From assembly GCF_024166365.1 (NCBI RefSeq), contig NC_064819.1, positions 112,636,293-112,700,292 of the forward strand: a DNA stretch of 64,000 bases, in the 5' to 3' direction. Below the pieces are notes generated by a model. It was not told where the DNA came from, ran no database searches, and saw only the letters and a program-made list of their open reading frames with translations. The position numbers and the translations under genes were made by a program. Of the stretch, positions 30,310-43,629 are shown piece after piece (the stretch's first letter is position 1; each line of letters starts with the position of its first letter). Origin of the DNA: Elephas maximus indicus (lineage: Eukaryota; Chordata; Mammalia; Proboscidea; Elephantidae).

Positions 30310-33300
30310 CATGCACACAAACACACATGAATATAAGCAAACACACTTCCACGGCCTTTTGTATAATTGTGGACACTTTCATGGGAGTTAGTTCATTGAC
30401 TTCTAAACGAAAGAGTTAAGCATCTGGTCCAGTCTGTTCAACATCAGGGGTATCAGCTGGCAAAATCCGTTGTTCTTACCATTGAACGTTCAATGTCATC
30501 ACAGTTGTAATACATGGTTCCCTGCCTGGGAAAGAAGAGTATATATCATAGGCTTTAAAAAAAAAAAAAGGGGGCGGGGATTTTCCAGTTTTACTCACTG
30601 CACTCTGTGTCTGAGGTCTGGTCCACTTTTTTTCTTCTCCATGAAGTCTTTCACGATTGGTGCAACCAGAAGTGCTGATTCTCCTCATCTGATTTCCTAG
30701 AATATTTATAATCCATACTGTTCACTTTACATTTAGTGTTTACTGCATTATATTGTTTATTTAATTTTTGTCTTTTAGTATGCGTGTATTTTCTTTCCCT
30801 GTAAAGCTTTGAGGACAGAACCCCCTATGTTACTCTCTTTTGTATGTTCACAGTAAAGAACAAGCTGCCTTGCATATAGGATATGTTCAATTAATATGTT
30901 CAGTAAAGGCCTTTTATTATACAACCACTTGATGACACTGATTTTTCCCATTCCCAAGTGACCCAGTACTTAACGAGTGACCTAAATATTTAGAACTGAC
31001 CCATTTCCACAGGCATTGCCTCCTTGAGCTTCATTGCTGTGAAAGACATAACAAAACTGTCACTCACTTATTTCTCCTTTGTCAACATTTCTCCTGGTGA
31101 TATTGAACTGGACATTTGTATTAGATCTTTGGGGAAAGAAGGCACCAGAATTGGGATATGTGGGACTATTCGATGGATAGGAGGACAATCCAAAATGGCT
31201 GCTGCATTTAAAGTCTGTTCATGTGAAGTTTCCCACAAATGTAGACTGTACCTTCTATGCCTGAATTCCCCTTGGCCATGGTCCTGTAGCAGGAACTCAA
31301 TAAGAACTCCTTGGCTAAGTCATTAAAAAAACAAAATGGAAATCTCTTTGATGCTAAGATAGGGACTAGATCACAATTTATTGACTGATTTCCTAGCTAG
31401 TTTTGTCCATGTTCAACATCAGTACAGGCAACCATGTGACAGTATATTAACATCATCACCAACAGTGGGGCAGTCTTGTCTTTTATCATCCCAGGGTTTC
31501 CACTAGACTAGGGCGGTAGATGGAACACAGTCTCATGTGATCCTCTGAGATAAAGATGGACAATTGAAAGACAAACAAGTGACTCACTTTAATGGCTCTG
31601 CTTCAGACAAGAGAAACCTGTAATTTCTCTTAGGCGTGCTTGACGGTCCCACTGTGGAGTGAGTCACAGACTTACATAACCCTTGAAACCACGGGCAGTT
31701 TTACAGTTCTCAGGTTGGCTTCTCACAACAGACAGTTGGTTCACACTGGGGCCTCCTGGACTGATAGCCCTTTCAAAAAATTGAGAAGACAGAGCACGGC
31801 CACTGAAGAGAGACTGTGGGAGGTGCCAGTGTGGGCACACGTGATGGTGGGGCACCATGGTGGGGAGCTCGCCACCAACCTTCCTGCCGGGTGATTCTCC
31901 ACCTCTGGGCTGCTAAGTCTCCTGGATGCTGTGAGTACATATTTCATTCCAACTCCTTTTTCCTATTGAAGAAAGCATTGTTTCTGCACATCTTCTGGAA
32001 TGGGGGAAATGTGTGATTTATAATGGTATTTTCTGGAATGCGTGATTCTGTAGGCACCTTCCCTAACATTATTTAGAAGTTGGCTAGTTCAAGCTTGGAA
32101 TATTTTTTTGGTCTCTTAAGTCCATTTTTATTTTAAATGTAATTTGTCCGGCTCTAATTACTTACTCCACAGAGAGAAAATGCAAAGCACCCTGTCAGAC
32201 AATTAGACTCTGTCCCCCAGTTGTCCTCCTGCTTGAAAAATTACATGAACTAACTAGCTTTCAATTCCCTTCCTTTAGGCTGAACATAAAGCGGAATATT
32301 TTTTAAAGCATTCTTTAATAGTTTCTTCTTGTTAGTGGGGCTGACAAAGATGTCTTTGTATCAACTTAAAAGGAAACAGTTCTTCCAGTTACTGCGAAAA
32401 CCTTTTTGCAAAGGCATCTCCATTGTTTTGAGTGGCCCATCATACGCCATTTGAAGGCTTATATTTTTTTAATGTCAGAACTCCAGTGAGCTTTGCCAGT
32501 GGAGTAGAGCAATTATTGGCTCTACCCAATTTTTTTTTTTTTAATCTTATTAAGTGTCAGGCTTTTTGGCTAGATGTCTGGATGCCTTTCAGCTCTGGGA
32601 TTGTGTGATTCTTGAGACCTGTCAAAATTTGAATCTGGACTCCAGTTCTCAGAAAATATACTGAGCTACAAAGAATTGGCTGGAAGTCATCTAAAACAGC
32701 CAAGGAGGAGATGTTTCTGATTCTAACAGATCTTTTATATCTCTGTTTCCCCAAGGCTCCTTATGAAACAGCTCATCCATGGAGAGGGAGAACCGGTAAG
32801 AAGGACTGAATAGATTCTACTATTGAGGCCAAGAAGTGCTGGGTTTTAAAATGCATAAACAACTTGTTTAGCCAACTGGCTTTATAATCAGAGTTCTAAT
32901 GATGCTAGTGGAGTAGATGGGACATACGGTTATGAGCTTAAGCTGAGAGGAACGAAACACATACATGCATACACACAGCCATGCCCACTCCAAGATGTGG
33001 GTCACCTAACTCTAAGTTCCTCACCCTCCAATTAACCTTTCTGCACTGATCATTCCCATCAGACCAGCAGACAATGGGATTGGGCAAGGAGTATGGGGTG
33101 AGCTGCCACCTAGGTCAGCCAACTAGTGAGAATAGGCCCTTCCTCTCATCTTGGGGTGCAGTTCAAAGAGGAGGAACAACTTGGGGAAAGTGCCCACGTG
33201 GTTTACAAATGTCCCCAGCCCAGCTCACCTTAGGGTGTTTTGCATGAAGAGGCCTGAGAGATCACTCTTCTGATACATTTCTTTCCGACTGACTGCATTT

Positions 33301-33650
33301 CAGTTCCTGGGTTGTATCTTTTTTTTCTTTGGGATTTCCAATGCCGGCCCTCACTCAGCATGTTCAGACAGGAGGGGAGTGCCCTGGTCATCTCCTATCT
33401 TCACAATTCATCTAATACTATCAGAAATAAGCTCCTGGACTCAACCCAACTAAATGTGTTTTTTAATTCCAGTCCATTCAGAAACTGAACTTTAGGTGTA
33501 AGGAAGGTGGGACCAACAGGAGCTAGTGTTCAGAAATGGCCAGGGTCTTCCCAGTCTGTCCAGGAAAGAGTGGTTTATTAGCTCTGATTTCGTGGAGACA
33601 GCATGTAAAGAAGTACGGGCACTGCACGCCATGCTCCCGTGAACATGGGG
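30310..33650. other. Intergenic stretch, mostly unique
   Basis: About 3.3 kb without a recognised young repeat. A 100-codon frame (31024-31326) and an 84-codon frame (31640-31894) have no similarity I can name. The segment 31200-31322, ending 'ggaactcaataagaactcct', resembles an LTR end but is not certain. Confidence 0.4.
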
Positions 33651-33659
33651 GACGTCATG

Positions 33660-33856
33660 GAACTACCAGTTTCTAATGAGTCAGTTCTGATTCATGGCAA
33701 CCCCCTGTGTGTCTGAGTAAAACTGTGCTCTGTAGGGTTTTCGGTGGCTGAGTTTTCAGAAGTAGATCACCACGACTTCTTCAAGGCACCTCTGGATGGA
33801 CTCGAACCTCCTTTCAGTTAGCACCTGAGTGTGTTAATAGTTTGCACCACAAGTTT
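33660..33856 (-). repeat. AfroSINE, diverged
   Basis: Reversed tail 'tttctaatgagtcagttctg', 'caaccccctgtgtgtctgag' and head 'gttaatagtttgcaccaca'. Confidence 0.85.
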
Positions 33857-34135
33857 AGTCTGAAATTATGTCTTGCCGAACTTAGATGGAGCCTCGTGAT
33901 CCTTTTTTCACATAAGGCTCCAGCCAGCACAACAAAGAGGAAGTCCACAGCAGGCATCAGGGTGTACTTCAACTAGTTCAATAGCCAGGTTCCAAAATTA
34001 TCTAGAGTTGCAAGTAAGCTCACCCACCCTTGTAAGGTAGAAAAGTTACCTTGTGATTTTAAAGTAAAAACTTCTGGAGCTCACATCCGTCTCTGTAGGG
34101 GACATTCATTCGTCCAACAAATGTTTACCAAGTGT

Positions 34136-34330
34136 CTGCAAATGGTTATCGTACTCAGCTGCTAACAGAAAGGTTGGAGTTTCAAATCCACCCAGAGGCA
34201 TCTTGAAAGAAAGACCTGACGATCTACTTCTGGAAAATCAACCACTGAAAATCCTATGGAGCACAGTTCTATTCTGACACAGCTGGGGTCACCATGAGGT
34301 GGAATCAGCTTTATGGCACCTGTTTGGATT
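34136..34330 (+). repeat. AfroSINE, diverged
   Basis: Head 'tgcaaatggttatcgtactc' and 'agctgctaacagaaagg', ending 'caccatgaggtggaatcagc'. Confidence 0.85.
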
Positions 34331-34945
34331 TGGTAATTATGTTTCTTAGGGTCTACTGGATGCTGAGGATAGAGAAATGTATGTGCTTACCTCCTGACTA
34401 ATGATAACCTGAATTTTGTCTGTTTTGTTAGGTGTGGCCTAATTTCTCTAAGGTCCTGGGGCTGACAGCACTAATGCTTCTGCTCCATCAACCCATTGTG
34501 ATTAGGGCTTAGGGCCACAGGCAGTGGTGTGCGAGATGCCTGTTGCTGTGAATTCACTGGGGCAGCAGATCCTAGATACATTCCCTCTGAGGCTGCTGGG
34601 CCTAGCTGCATTTTTCTGTAAGTCTCCGAGGCCAGCAAATGCTATATTCTCTCTGTTTTTGAAATAATCACTATGTTAAAGCTCAAGGCCTGGCATTCTT
34701 TCAGCAGACTAGAATTACCGTTTACAATCAAGCGAGAAACCAAGGTGGAAGGCAGTGGGCAACTGACCCTTTTATAAGGATGCTCAGAGAGAGACCAGGG
34801 TGGAGAAGTGGGAGGAGGAATTTGGGACATGTTCCAAGTATGTTTATAGGTCCTGAGGAGCTGCCATTTCAGATGGCTTGTTGCTTTTATCTCTGAAATA
34901 AGTCATCTTGCAGGCATGCTAGGAGCAAGCTGTGCAGCTGCTCTT
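34331..34945. other. Intergenic, unique
   Basis: Nothing recognised. Confidence 0.4.
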
Positions 34946-35095
34946 ATTGGCTGGCTAGTGCAGAAACTCAGCTGCTAACCCAAAGGTCGGCAGCTTGAAT
35001 CCACCAACTGCTCCTTGGAAACCCTATGAGGTAGTTCTATTCCGTCCTGTAGGGTCGCTATGAGTCAGAATCAACGGCGCTGCAAAAGATTTGGT
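34946..35095 (+). repeat. AfroSINE, short form
   Basis: It passes from 'ctcagctgctaacccaaagg' through 'ctgctccttggaaaccctat' to 'gtcgctatgagtcagaatca'. Confidence 0.88.
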
Positions 35096-35127
35096 TTTTT
35101 TAGTATAGAAACTGGAGGGAGTTTGTG

Positions 35128-35263
35128 AGCAAACAACCTGCTGACGTTGAGTGGATTCCAACTCAGCGACCCTAGAGGGTAGTGTAGAGCTGCCCCATAG
35201 GATTCAAACTGCCGACCTTCTAGTTAGCAGCCATGGCTCTTAACCACTATGTCACCAGGGTTT
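35128..35263 (-). repeat. AfroSINE, short form
   Basis: It runs from 'ctgctgacgttgagtggatt' to 'cttaaccactatgtcaccag', inverted relative to the copy ending at 35095 with only about 30 bp between them. Confidence 0.88.
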
Positions 35264-35811
35264 TCTGTGAGCAAACAGGTAACTCCTTATTTACATCACT
35301 ACCACAGGGAGCCTCAGGCGAGTGTTCTTTGCATCTTGCTTTCTTTCGCCCTTTTAGTCTCCATTCCTGAGTCTGTCCTCTCCCTCCCCACCTCTCTGTC
35401 CCAAACTTCTGATTGTCATGCATTGTGTCATCCCATCTGGGCCTGCCTTTCCCTCACCTCTTTACCCCAGCATCATGTTCCAAGATAATTCTGACTCATT
35501 TTGCATATTGAAGTTTACCTTGTCTGTAGCCTCCTTCTTTCAGGATTAAGAGGTCCAGCTGTCACTCTCTGACTACTTTGGGGTCACGTGACTTAAGCGA
35601 ACTCATGAAAAGGTATTAGCACAAGGACTGGCATATGGTAGGTGCCCAGCAAATGCATGTGGAGCCTGAGTCCATATAGATTAATGTGTCCCCTCCACTA
35701 GAACACACTGTCATGGAACAGCAACTTTAAATTCCCCGAAGTGTTTTTGGTGATCAAGTACATTTGGTGGGACCAGTGTTTTTACTACAAGAATTCTCAG
35801 AACCTTCGATG

Positions 35812-35833
35812 TGTGTGTGTGTGTGTGTGTGTA

Positions 35834-35864
<31 letters not shown>

Positions 35865-35866
35865 AT
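35812..35866. repeat. (GT)n(GA)n microsatellite
   Basis: GT units interrupted by one TA, then GA units. Confidence 0.95.
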
Positions 35867-36009
35867 TGTTTCCCAAACTAGTTTGATCAAGTAGTAACTT
35901 AATTAACTGAAATCCTCCAGCTGATAGCACTTAGTCCTAAGTTTGTGTTTCTTAGGGTCATGCTTATGACTGTGTATTACATGTATATCTTCTGCTAGTA
36001 AAATTACTC

Positions 36010-39000
36010 GTGTTGTTGTTGTTAGTGCTGTCGAATTGGTTCCGACTCGTAGAGATCCTATGCACAACAGAACAAAACACTGCCCAGTCCCGAGCCATCC
36101 TTACAATCATTGTTATGCTTGAGCTCAGTGTTGCAGCCACTGTGTCAATCCACCTCATTGAGGGTCTTCCTCTTTTCCACTGACCCTGTACTCTGCCAAG
36201 CATGATGTCCTTCTCCAGGGACAGATCCCTCCTGACAACATGTCCAAAGTATGTAAGATGCATCATTGCTTCTAAGGAGCATTCTGGTTGTACTTCTACT
36301 AAGACAGATTTGTTCATTTTTTGGCAGTCCATGGTATATTCAATATCCTTCGCCAACACCACAGTTCAAAAGTGTCAATTCTTCTTTGGTCTTCCTTATT
36401 CATTGTCCAGCTTTCACATGCATATGATGTGATTGAAAATGCCATGGCTTAGGTCAGGCGCACCTTAGTCCTCAAGGTAACATCTTTGCTCTTCAACACT
36501 TTAAAGAAGTCCTTTGCAGCAGATTTGCCCAATGCAATGCGTCTTTTGATTTCTTGACTGCTGTTTCCATGGCTGTTGATTGAAGATCCAAGTAAAATGA
36601 AATCCTTGACAACTTCAGTCTTTTCTCTGTTTATCATAAGGCTGGTCATTAGTCCAGTTGTGAGGCTTTTGCTTTCTTTATGTTGAGGTGCAATCCATAC
36701 TGAAGGCTGTGGTCTTTGATCTTCATTAGTAAGTGCTTCAAGTCCTCTTCACTTTCAGCAAGCAAGGTTGTGTCATCTGCATAACACGGGTTGTTAATGA
36801 GTCTTCCTCCAATCCTGATGCCCCATTCTTCTTTATACAGTCCAGCTTCTTGGATTATTTGCTCAGCATACAGATTGAACAGGTATGGTGAAAGAATACA
36901 ACCCTGCCGCACACCTTTCCTGACTTTAAACCAATCAGTATCCCTTTGTTCTGTTCAAACAACTACCTCTTGATCTATGTAAAGGTTCCTCATGAACACA
37001 ATTAAGTGTTCTGGAATTCCCATTCTTGGCAATGTTATGATCCACACAGCTGAATGCCTTTGCATAGTCAATAAAACACAGGTAAACATTCTTCTGGTAT
37101 TCTCTGTTTTCAGCCAGGATCCATCTGACATCAGCAATGATATCCCTGCTTCCACGTCCTCTTCTGAAGCCAGCCTGAATTTCTGGCAGTTCCTTGTCAA
37201 TATACTGCTGCAGCCGTTTTTGAATGATAGTCAGCAAAAATTTGCTTGCATGTGATATTAATGATATTGTTCCATAATTTCCACATTCGGTTGGATCAGC
37301 TTTCTTGGGAATAGGCATAAATATGGATCTCTTCCAGTCAGTTGGCCAGGAAGCTATCTTCCATATTTCTTGGCATAGATGAGTGAGCATCTCCAGTGCT
37401 GCATCTGTTTGTTGAAACATCTCAATTGATATTCCATCAATTCCTGGAGCCTTGTTTTTCACCAATGCCTTCAGAGCAGCTTGGACTTCTTCCTTCAGTA
37501 CCATCGGTTTCTGATCATATGTCGCCTCTTGAAATGGTTGAACATCGACTAATACTTTTTGGTATAATGACTCTGTGTATTCCTTCCATCTTCTTTTGAT
37601 GCTTCCTTCAATCAATCCTTTGCTATTGCAACTCGAGGCTTGAATTTTTTCTTCAGTTCTTTCAGCTTGAGAAATACCAAGTGTGCTCTTCCCTTTTGGT
37701 TTTCCATCTCCAGCTCTTTGCACGTGTCATTATAATACTCTACTTTGTCTTCTTGAAAGACCCTTTGAAATTTTCTGTTCAGTTCTTTTACTTCATCAGT
37801 TCTTCCTTTTGCTTTAGCTGCTCGACATTCGAGAGCAAGTTTCAGAGTCTCCTCTGACATCCATCTTGGTCTTTTCTTTCTTTCATGTCTTTTCAATGAC
37901 CTCTTGCTTTCTTCATGTATGATGTCCTTGATGTCGTTCCACAACTTGTCTGGTCTTCAGTCACTAGCATTAAATATGTCAAATCTATTCTTCAGATGTT
38001 CTCTAAATTCAGGTGGGATGTACTCAAGGTGATATTTTGGCTCTCGTGGACTTGCTCTGATTTTCCTCAGTTTCAGCTTGAACTTGCTTATGAACAATTG
38101 ATGGTCTGTTCTACAGCCGGCCCCTGGCCTTGTTCTGACTGATGATATTGAGCTTTTCCATTGTCTCTTTCCACAGATGTAGTCAGTTTGATTTCTGTGT
38201 GTTCCATCTGGTTAGGTCCATGTGTATAGTTGCCATTTGTGTTGGTGAAAAAAGGTATTTGCAATGAAGAAGTCGTTGGTCTTTCAAATTCTATCATTCG
38301 ATCTCCAGCATTGTTTCTATCACCAAGACCATATTTTCCTTCTTCTTTGTTTCCAACTTTCACATTCCAATCGCCAGTAATTATCAATGCATCTTGATTG
38401 CATCATGTTCGATCAATTTCAGATTGCAGAAGCTGATAAAAATCTTCTATTTCTTCATCTTTGGCCCTAGTAGTTGGTGGGTAAATTTGAATAATAGTTG
38501 TATTAACTGGTCTTCCTTGTAGGCATATGGATATTATCCTATCACTGACAGCATTGTACTTCAGGATACATCTTGAAACATTCTTTTTGACGATGAATGC
38601 AACACCATTCCTCTTCAAGTTGTCATTCCCAGCATAGTAGACTATATGATTTTCCAATTCAAAATGGCCAATACCAGTCCATTTCAGCTCACTAATGCCT
38701 AGGATATTGATGTTTATGCGTTCCATTTCATTTTTGACGATTTCCAATTTTCCTAGATTCATGCTTCGTACATTCCAGGTTCTGATTATTAATGGATGTT
38801 TGCAGCTGTTTCTTCTCATTTGAGTCTTGCCACATCAGCAAATGAAGGTCCCAAAAGCTTTACTCCATCCACGTCATTACTGTTGACTCTACTTTGAGGA
38901 GGCAGCACTTTCCTAGCCATCTTTTAGTGCCTTCCAACCTGGGTGGCTCATCTTCCAGCACTATATCAGACAATGTTCTGCTGCTATTCCTAAGGTTTTC

Positions 39001-39187
39001 ACTGGCTGATGCTTTTCAGAAGTAGACTGCCAGGTCCTTCTTCCTAGTCTGTCTTAGTCTGGAAGCTCAGCTGAAACCTGTCCTCCATGGGTGACCCTGC
39101 TGGTATCTGAATACTGGTGGCATAGCTTCCAGCATCACAGCAACATGCAAGCCCCCACAGTACGACAAACTGACAGACACATGGGGG
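36010..39187 (-). mobile_element. RTE/BovB-like LINE, second near-complete copy, inactive
   Basis: The reverse copy of the same family as 20278-23501, about 3.2 kb. Reading on the minus strand: endonuclease 38819-38088 (RTWNVRSMN, GDWNVKVG), reverse transcriptase about 37723-36650 (FMPIPKKADPTECGNYGTIS, FIDYAKAF, YADDT at 36783-36769), then the C-terminal part to 36010. Stops and frameshifts break the frame, including in-frame changes such as DYAKAFSCVDH. The left edge has a GTT repeat, the right edge the 5' end 'gacagacacatggggg'. A weak candidate duplication is 'aaattactc' / 'aaattattc'. Confidence 0.93.
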
Positions 39188-39484
39188 AAATTATTCCTAG
39201 CATGTATGAATACCTGAAATATACCATACTTCCATGATGTTGTACAACAAACACGATGATCTACGGAAAACGCCAGGACTGTTAGGTCCTTTACACTATG
39301 AACCCTGTCAGGAGTTGCTCACTTGAAGCCCTAGCACTGGTTGGCAGGACATTTTTGGACAACTCACGTTGTATCACCTCACATCAGATCATGACATCAT
39401 ATCATATCACTAGGCCATATGTATGGCTTTCTTCCCCCAGGGTTAACCCTAAGCAAAGTTCCTATATTGAAAACTCTGCCCCAT
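39188..39484. other. Short gap between RTE and L1
   Basis: About 300 bp of unique sequence with no recognised content. Confidence 0.4.
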
Positions 39485-41781
39485 AAAAGTAGCCCTTCTG
39501 GAAAGAAGACTTGGATAAGTAAAGCATTACTGAAAAAGAAGAAGAAAGTGGGAGGCCTCACTCTACCTGATTTTAGAACCTATTATACAGCCACAGTAGT
39601 CAAAACAGCCTGGTACTGGTACAACAACAGGCACATAGACCAATGGAACAGAATTGAGAACCCAGATATAAATCCATCCACCTATGAGCAGCTGATATTT
39701 GACAAAGGCCCAGTGTCAGTTAATTGGGGAAAAGATAATCTTTTTAACAAATGGCGTTGGCATAACTGGATATCCATTTGCAAAAAAATGAAACAGGACC
39801 CATACCTCATATCATGCACAAAAACTAACTCCAAGTGGATCAAAGACCTAAACATAAAGACTAAAACGATAAAGATCATGGAAGAAAAAATAGGGACAAC
39901 GTTAGGAGCCCTAATACAAGGCATAAACAGAATACAAAACAAGACCAAAAATGACGAAGAGAAACCCAGACAACTGGGAGCTCCTAAAAATCAAACACCT
40001 ATGCTCATGTAAAGACTTCACCAAAAGAGTAAAAAGATCACCTACGGATTGGGAAAGAATTTTCAGCTATGACATCTCTGACCAGCGCCTGATCTCTAAA
40101 ATCTATATGATTCTGTTAAAACTCAACCACAAAAAGACAAACAACTCAATCAAAAAGTGGGGAAAGGATATGAACAGGCACTTCATTAAAGAAGATATTC
40201 AGGCAGCTAACAGGTACAGGAGAAAATGCTCTCAATCATTAGCCATTAGAGAAATGCAAATTAAAACTACGATGAGATTCCATCTCACTCCAACAAGGCT
40301 GGCATTAATCCAAAAAACACAAAATAATAAATGTTGGAGAGGCTGAGGAAAGATTGGAACTCTTACACTGCTGGTGGGAATGTAAAATGGTACAACCACT
40401 TTGGAAATCTATCTGGTGTTTTCTTAAAAAGTTAGAAATAGAACTACCATACAACCCAGAAATCCCACTCCTCGGAATATACCCTAGAGAAATAAGAGCC
40501 TTCACACGAACAGATATATGCACACCCATGTTTATTGCAGCTCTGTTTACAATAGCAAAAAGCTGGAAGCAACCAAGGTGTCCATCAATGGATGAATGGG
40601 TAAATAAATTGTGGTATATTCACACAATGGAATACTATACATCGATAAAGAACAGTGACGAATCTCTGAAACATTTCATAACATGGAGGAACCTGGAAGG
40701 CATTATGCTGAGCGAAATTAGTCAGAGGCAAAAGGACAAATATTGTAAAAGACCACTATTATAAGATCTTGAGAAATAGTATAAACTAAGAAGAACACAT
40801 ACTTTTGTGGTTACGAGGTGGGGAGGGAGGGAGGGTGGGAGAGGGTTATTTACTGATTAGTTAGTAGATAAGAACTACTTTAGGTGAAGGGAAGGACAAC
40901 ACTAAATACATGGAAGGTCAGCTCAACTGGACTGGACCAAAAGCAAAGAAGTTTCCGGGATAAACTGGCTGCTTCAAAGGTCAATGGAACAAGAGCGGGG
41001 GTTTGGGGACTATGGCTTAAGGGGACTTCTAAGCCAATTGGCAAAATAATTCTATTATGAAAACATTCTGCATCCCACTTTGAAATGTGGCTTCTGGGGT
41101 CTTAAATGCTAACAAGCGGCCATCTAAGATGCATCAATGAGTCTCAACCCACCTGGATCAAAGGAGAATGAAGAACACCAAGGTCACACGATAACTAAGA
41201 GCCCAAGAGACAGAAAGAGCCACATGAACCAGAGACTTACCTCATCCTGAGACCAGAAGAACTAGATGGTGCCCAGCCACAACCGATGACTGCCCTGATA
41301 GGGAGCGCAACAGAGAACCCCTGAGGGAGCAGGAGATCAGTGGGATGCAGACCCCAAATTCTCATAAAAAGACTAGACTTAATGGTCTGACTGAGACTAG
41401 AGGAATCCCGGCTATCATGGTCCCCAAACCTTCTGTTGGCCCAGGACAGGAACCATTCACAAAGACAACTCATCAGACATGGAAGGGACTGGACAATGGG
41501 TAGAAGAGAGATGCTGAAGAAGAGTGAGCTACTTGTATCAGGTCGACATTTGAGACTGTGTTGGCATTTCCTGTCTGGAGGGAAGATAGGAGGGCAGAGA
41601 GGGTTAGAAACTGGCAAAATTGTCATGAAAGGAGAGACTGGAAGGGCTGACTCATTAGGGGGAGAGTAAGTGGGAGTATGGAGTAAAGTGTATATAAGCT
41701 TATATGTGACAGACTGACTTGATTTGTAAATGTTCACTTAAAGCTCAATAAAAATTATTAAAAAAAAAAAGTAGCCCTTCT
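39485..41781 (+). mobile_element. 5'-truncated L1 with target-site duplication
   Basis: The L1 body spans 39500-41770. The C-terminal part of ORF2 is split into frames at 39500-40012, 39951-40346 and 40354-40764, with the typical sequence [20 protein letters not shown], then HCWWEC and [12 protein letters not shown]-rich 3' UTR ('gggagggagggagggtggga' near 40823) and a poly(A) tail follow. GTAGCCCTTCT occurs just before (39489-39499) and just after the tail (41771-41781), an exact duplication. Frameshifts make it inactive; it is intergenic. Confidence 0.95.
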
Positions 41782-42510
41782 TCTGAAGCCTTAGATAGCA
41801 GGTGTTATTACTTATACAGTGAAACCTGCAAAAGCTGGAAATTGTAGAAGACAGAAACCTGTCAGAGAAGGAAAACTCAAATATTTCTCACTAAAAACTC
41901 AAATATTTCCCACTAAAATGAGTGATAAGAAGGTGATAAGAAAGCACGTTGTCAAGGTGGAAAACTTGCAAGACCCGGAAAAACAGGGCAGTTGCGTTCA
42001 GTTCCAGCTCTCATCGGTTTCTCTGTCAATGCTTCCCTTTGGCTCTCTTCCTCTCATTTGTGCATTTCAAACCATATTATCTAGGTGGAAAAGAATTGGA
42101 TTTACCCTCAGCATTATTCCTTTTATTTGGTCCTGAATTAGATATTTTTTTCTCCCTTATACCTGTACCCTGGGAGGAAGATTTCAGTAGAGTTGTGAAG
42201 AATAGCAAAGAGAAAGGAGAGAGAAAGTGGGAGAAGTGAAAATTTTCAACTTGATAATGAATCTTATAGTCTATGTCTCTGTTCTTCAAATAGCAGGTTA
42301 TAATCCATTAGTGCGCTGTGAATTCAATTTAGGGGGTTGCAACCAATATTTGAAAAAAAAAAAAAGGGAGGATATAAAATAGAGTAGAATAGAATAGGAG
42401 ATAATAATAGTACTGGAAGTATCAGAGTGTCTTGATTGTAGGAAGGGAGGATAAGTAGTGTTACATAAACAATTTTTTTATTTATAAAAATTACATGTTT
42501 TTCAGTGTTA
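41782..42510. other. Intergenic, unclassified
   Basis: The segment 'gaaacctgcaaaagctggaa' at 41821 looks like an old repeat but was not named. It has a local direct repeat, 'actcaaatatttctcac' / 'actcaaatatttcccac' at about 41874-41914. An A-run lies at 42352-42366. Confidence 0.4.
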
Positions 42511-42513
42511 TAT

Positions 42514-42659
42514 AAAGATACTGGTGGTGCAGTGGTTAAGAACTTGGCTGCTAAACAAAAGGCCGGCAGTTTGAATCCACCACCTGCTCCTTGGAAACTC
42601 TATGGGGCAGTTCTATAGGGTTGCCGTGAGTTGCCATTGACTTGACGGCAATGGGTAGC
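42514..42659 (+). repeat. AfroSINE, short form
   Basis: Head 'tggtggtgcagtggttaaga', B box-like 'gtttgaatccacc', tail 'gttgccattgacttgacggc'. Confidence 0.92.
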
Positions 42660-42670
42660 ATATGCATACA

Positions 42671-42885
42671 TAAGGAGCCCTGGTGGCACAGTGGTTAAGC
42701 GCTCAGCTGCTGACTGAAATGTTGGCTGTTCAAACCTACAAGCTGCTCCATGGGAGAAAGATGTGGCAGTCTGCCTCTGTAAAGATTATAGCCTTGGAAA
42801 CCCTGTGGGGCAGTTCTACTCTTTCTTATAAGGTCACTACGAGTTAGGATCACCTCCAAAAAAATGGGTTATGTTTGGTTTTTAT
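42671..42885 (+). repeat. AfroSINE, long form
   Basis: Head 'gagccctggtggcacagtgg', middle 'gtggcagtctgcctctgtaa' and a tail that has lost the cgacgg motif. It follows the previous copy in the same direction. Confidence 0.9.
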
Positions 42886-42889
42886 ATAC

Positions 42890-43600
42890 ATACATATATA
42901 TGTATTTACATGCTGTGTCAAAATATAAAGTCTGCTTTTTATTGGGTCATGGTAAGAAATTTGTGAACTGTAGGTGTATATGTAAAACATATGGATACTT
43001 TTAAGATAACTTATATTGGTTCTTCTGGTCTTTCCTTTAGGTATGAACAGTTAAAAATCTATCCTAAACAATATTAGTATTACAAATTGCCTGGTGTGTC
43101 CATCCACCAGTGTACTGCTCATATGGGAAGTTTTTTCCTGCTTCCCACCTACACTGTAAGATGGTGAATTCTGCACACATAGTCCCAAAACCTAGGCAAA
43201 CCTATTACCACACTTTGCCTGTCATTCTGCCAAGTTCCCTTTCTCCTGCTCTGCTCAGACTTGCTCTACAAGATGATAGTGTAAATCAATACACTTCTCC
43301 CCTGTTCATTGGTGAGGAACTTTAAGCTCAAAGATGATTTGAAGGCTTTCCTGTGTGTCTTGTCATCTCAGCTGACAGCTTGCCAGACTAATGAAAGTCT
43401 ACCTTATGTTTGACTCCACTCAAGAAGGGTTTGATTCCAGATCAGAGAATTTTTTCTGCTCCCTGGTCACAGACTGTCTTGTGAGCCTACATGGATCAGA
43501 GCTAGTCCATCTCCATTACAGCAGAAGGAATTTACGTCTGCTTAGGGGTTAGCAGACCCCTTGTTTACTAGGTGAAATGTGTGAAAAATCTCTCTTCTCT
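42890..43600. other. Intergenic, unique
   Basis: Nothing recognised apart from a short AT-repeat at 42888-42905. Confidence 0.4.
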
Positions 43601-43629
43601 CTATTGCTTTTACTTGTCTGTGTTCCAAC

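Noticed and set aside
41237-41737. 166-codon frame on the - strand
   Set aside because: It is the antisense of the L1 3' UTR.
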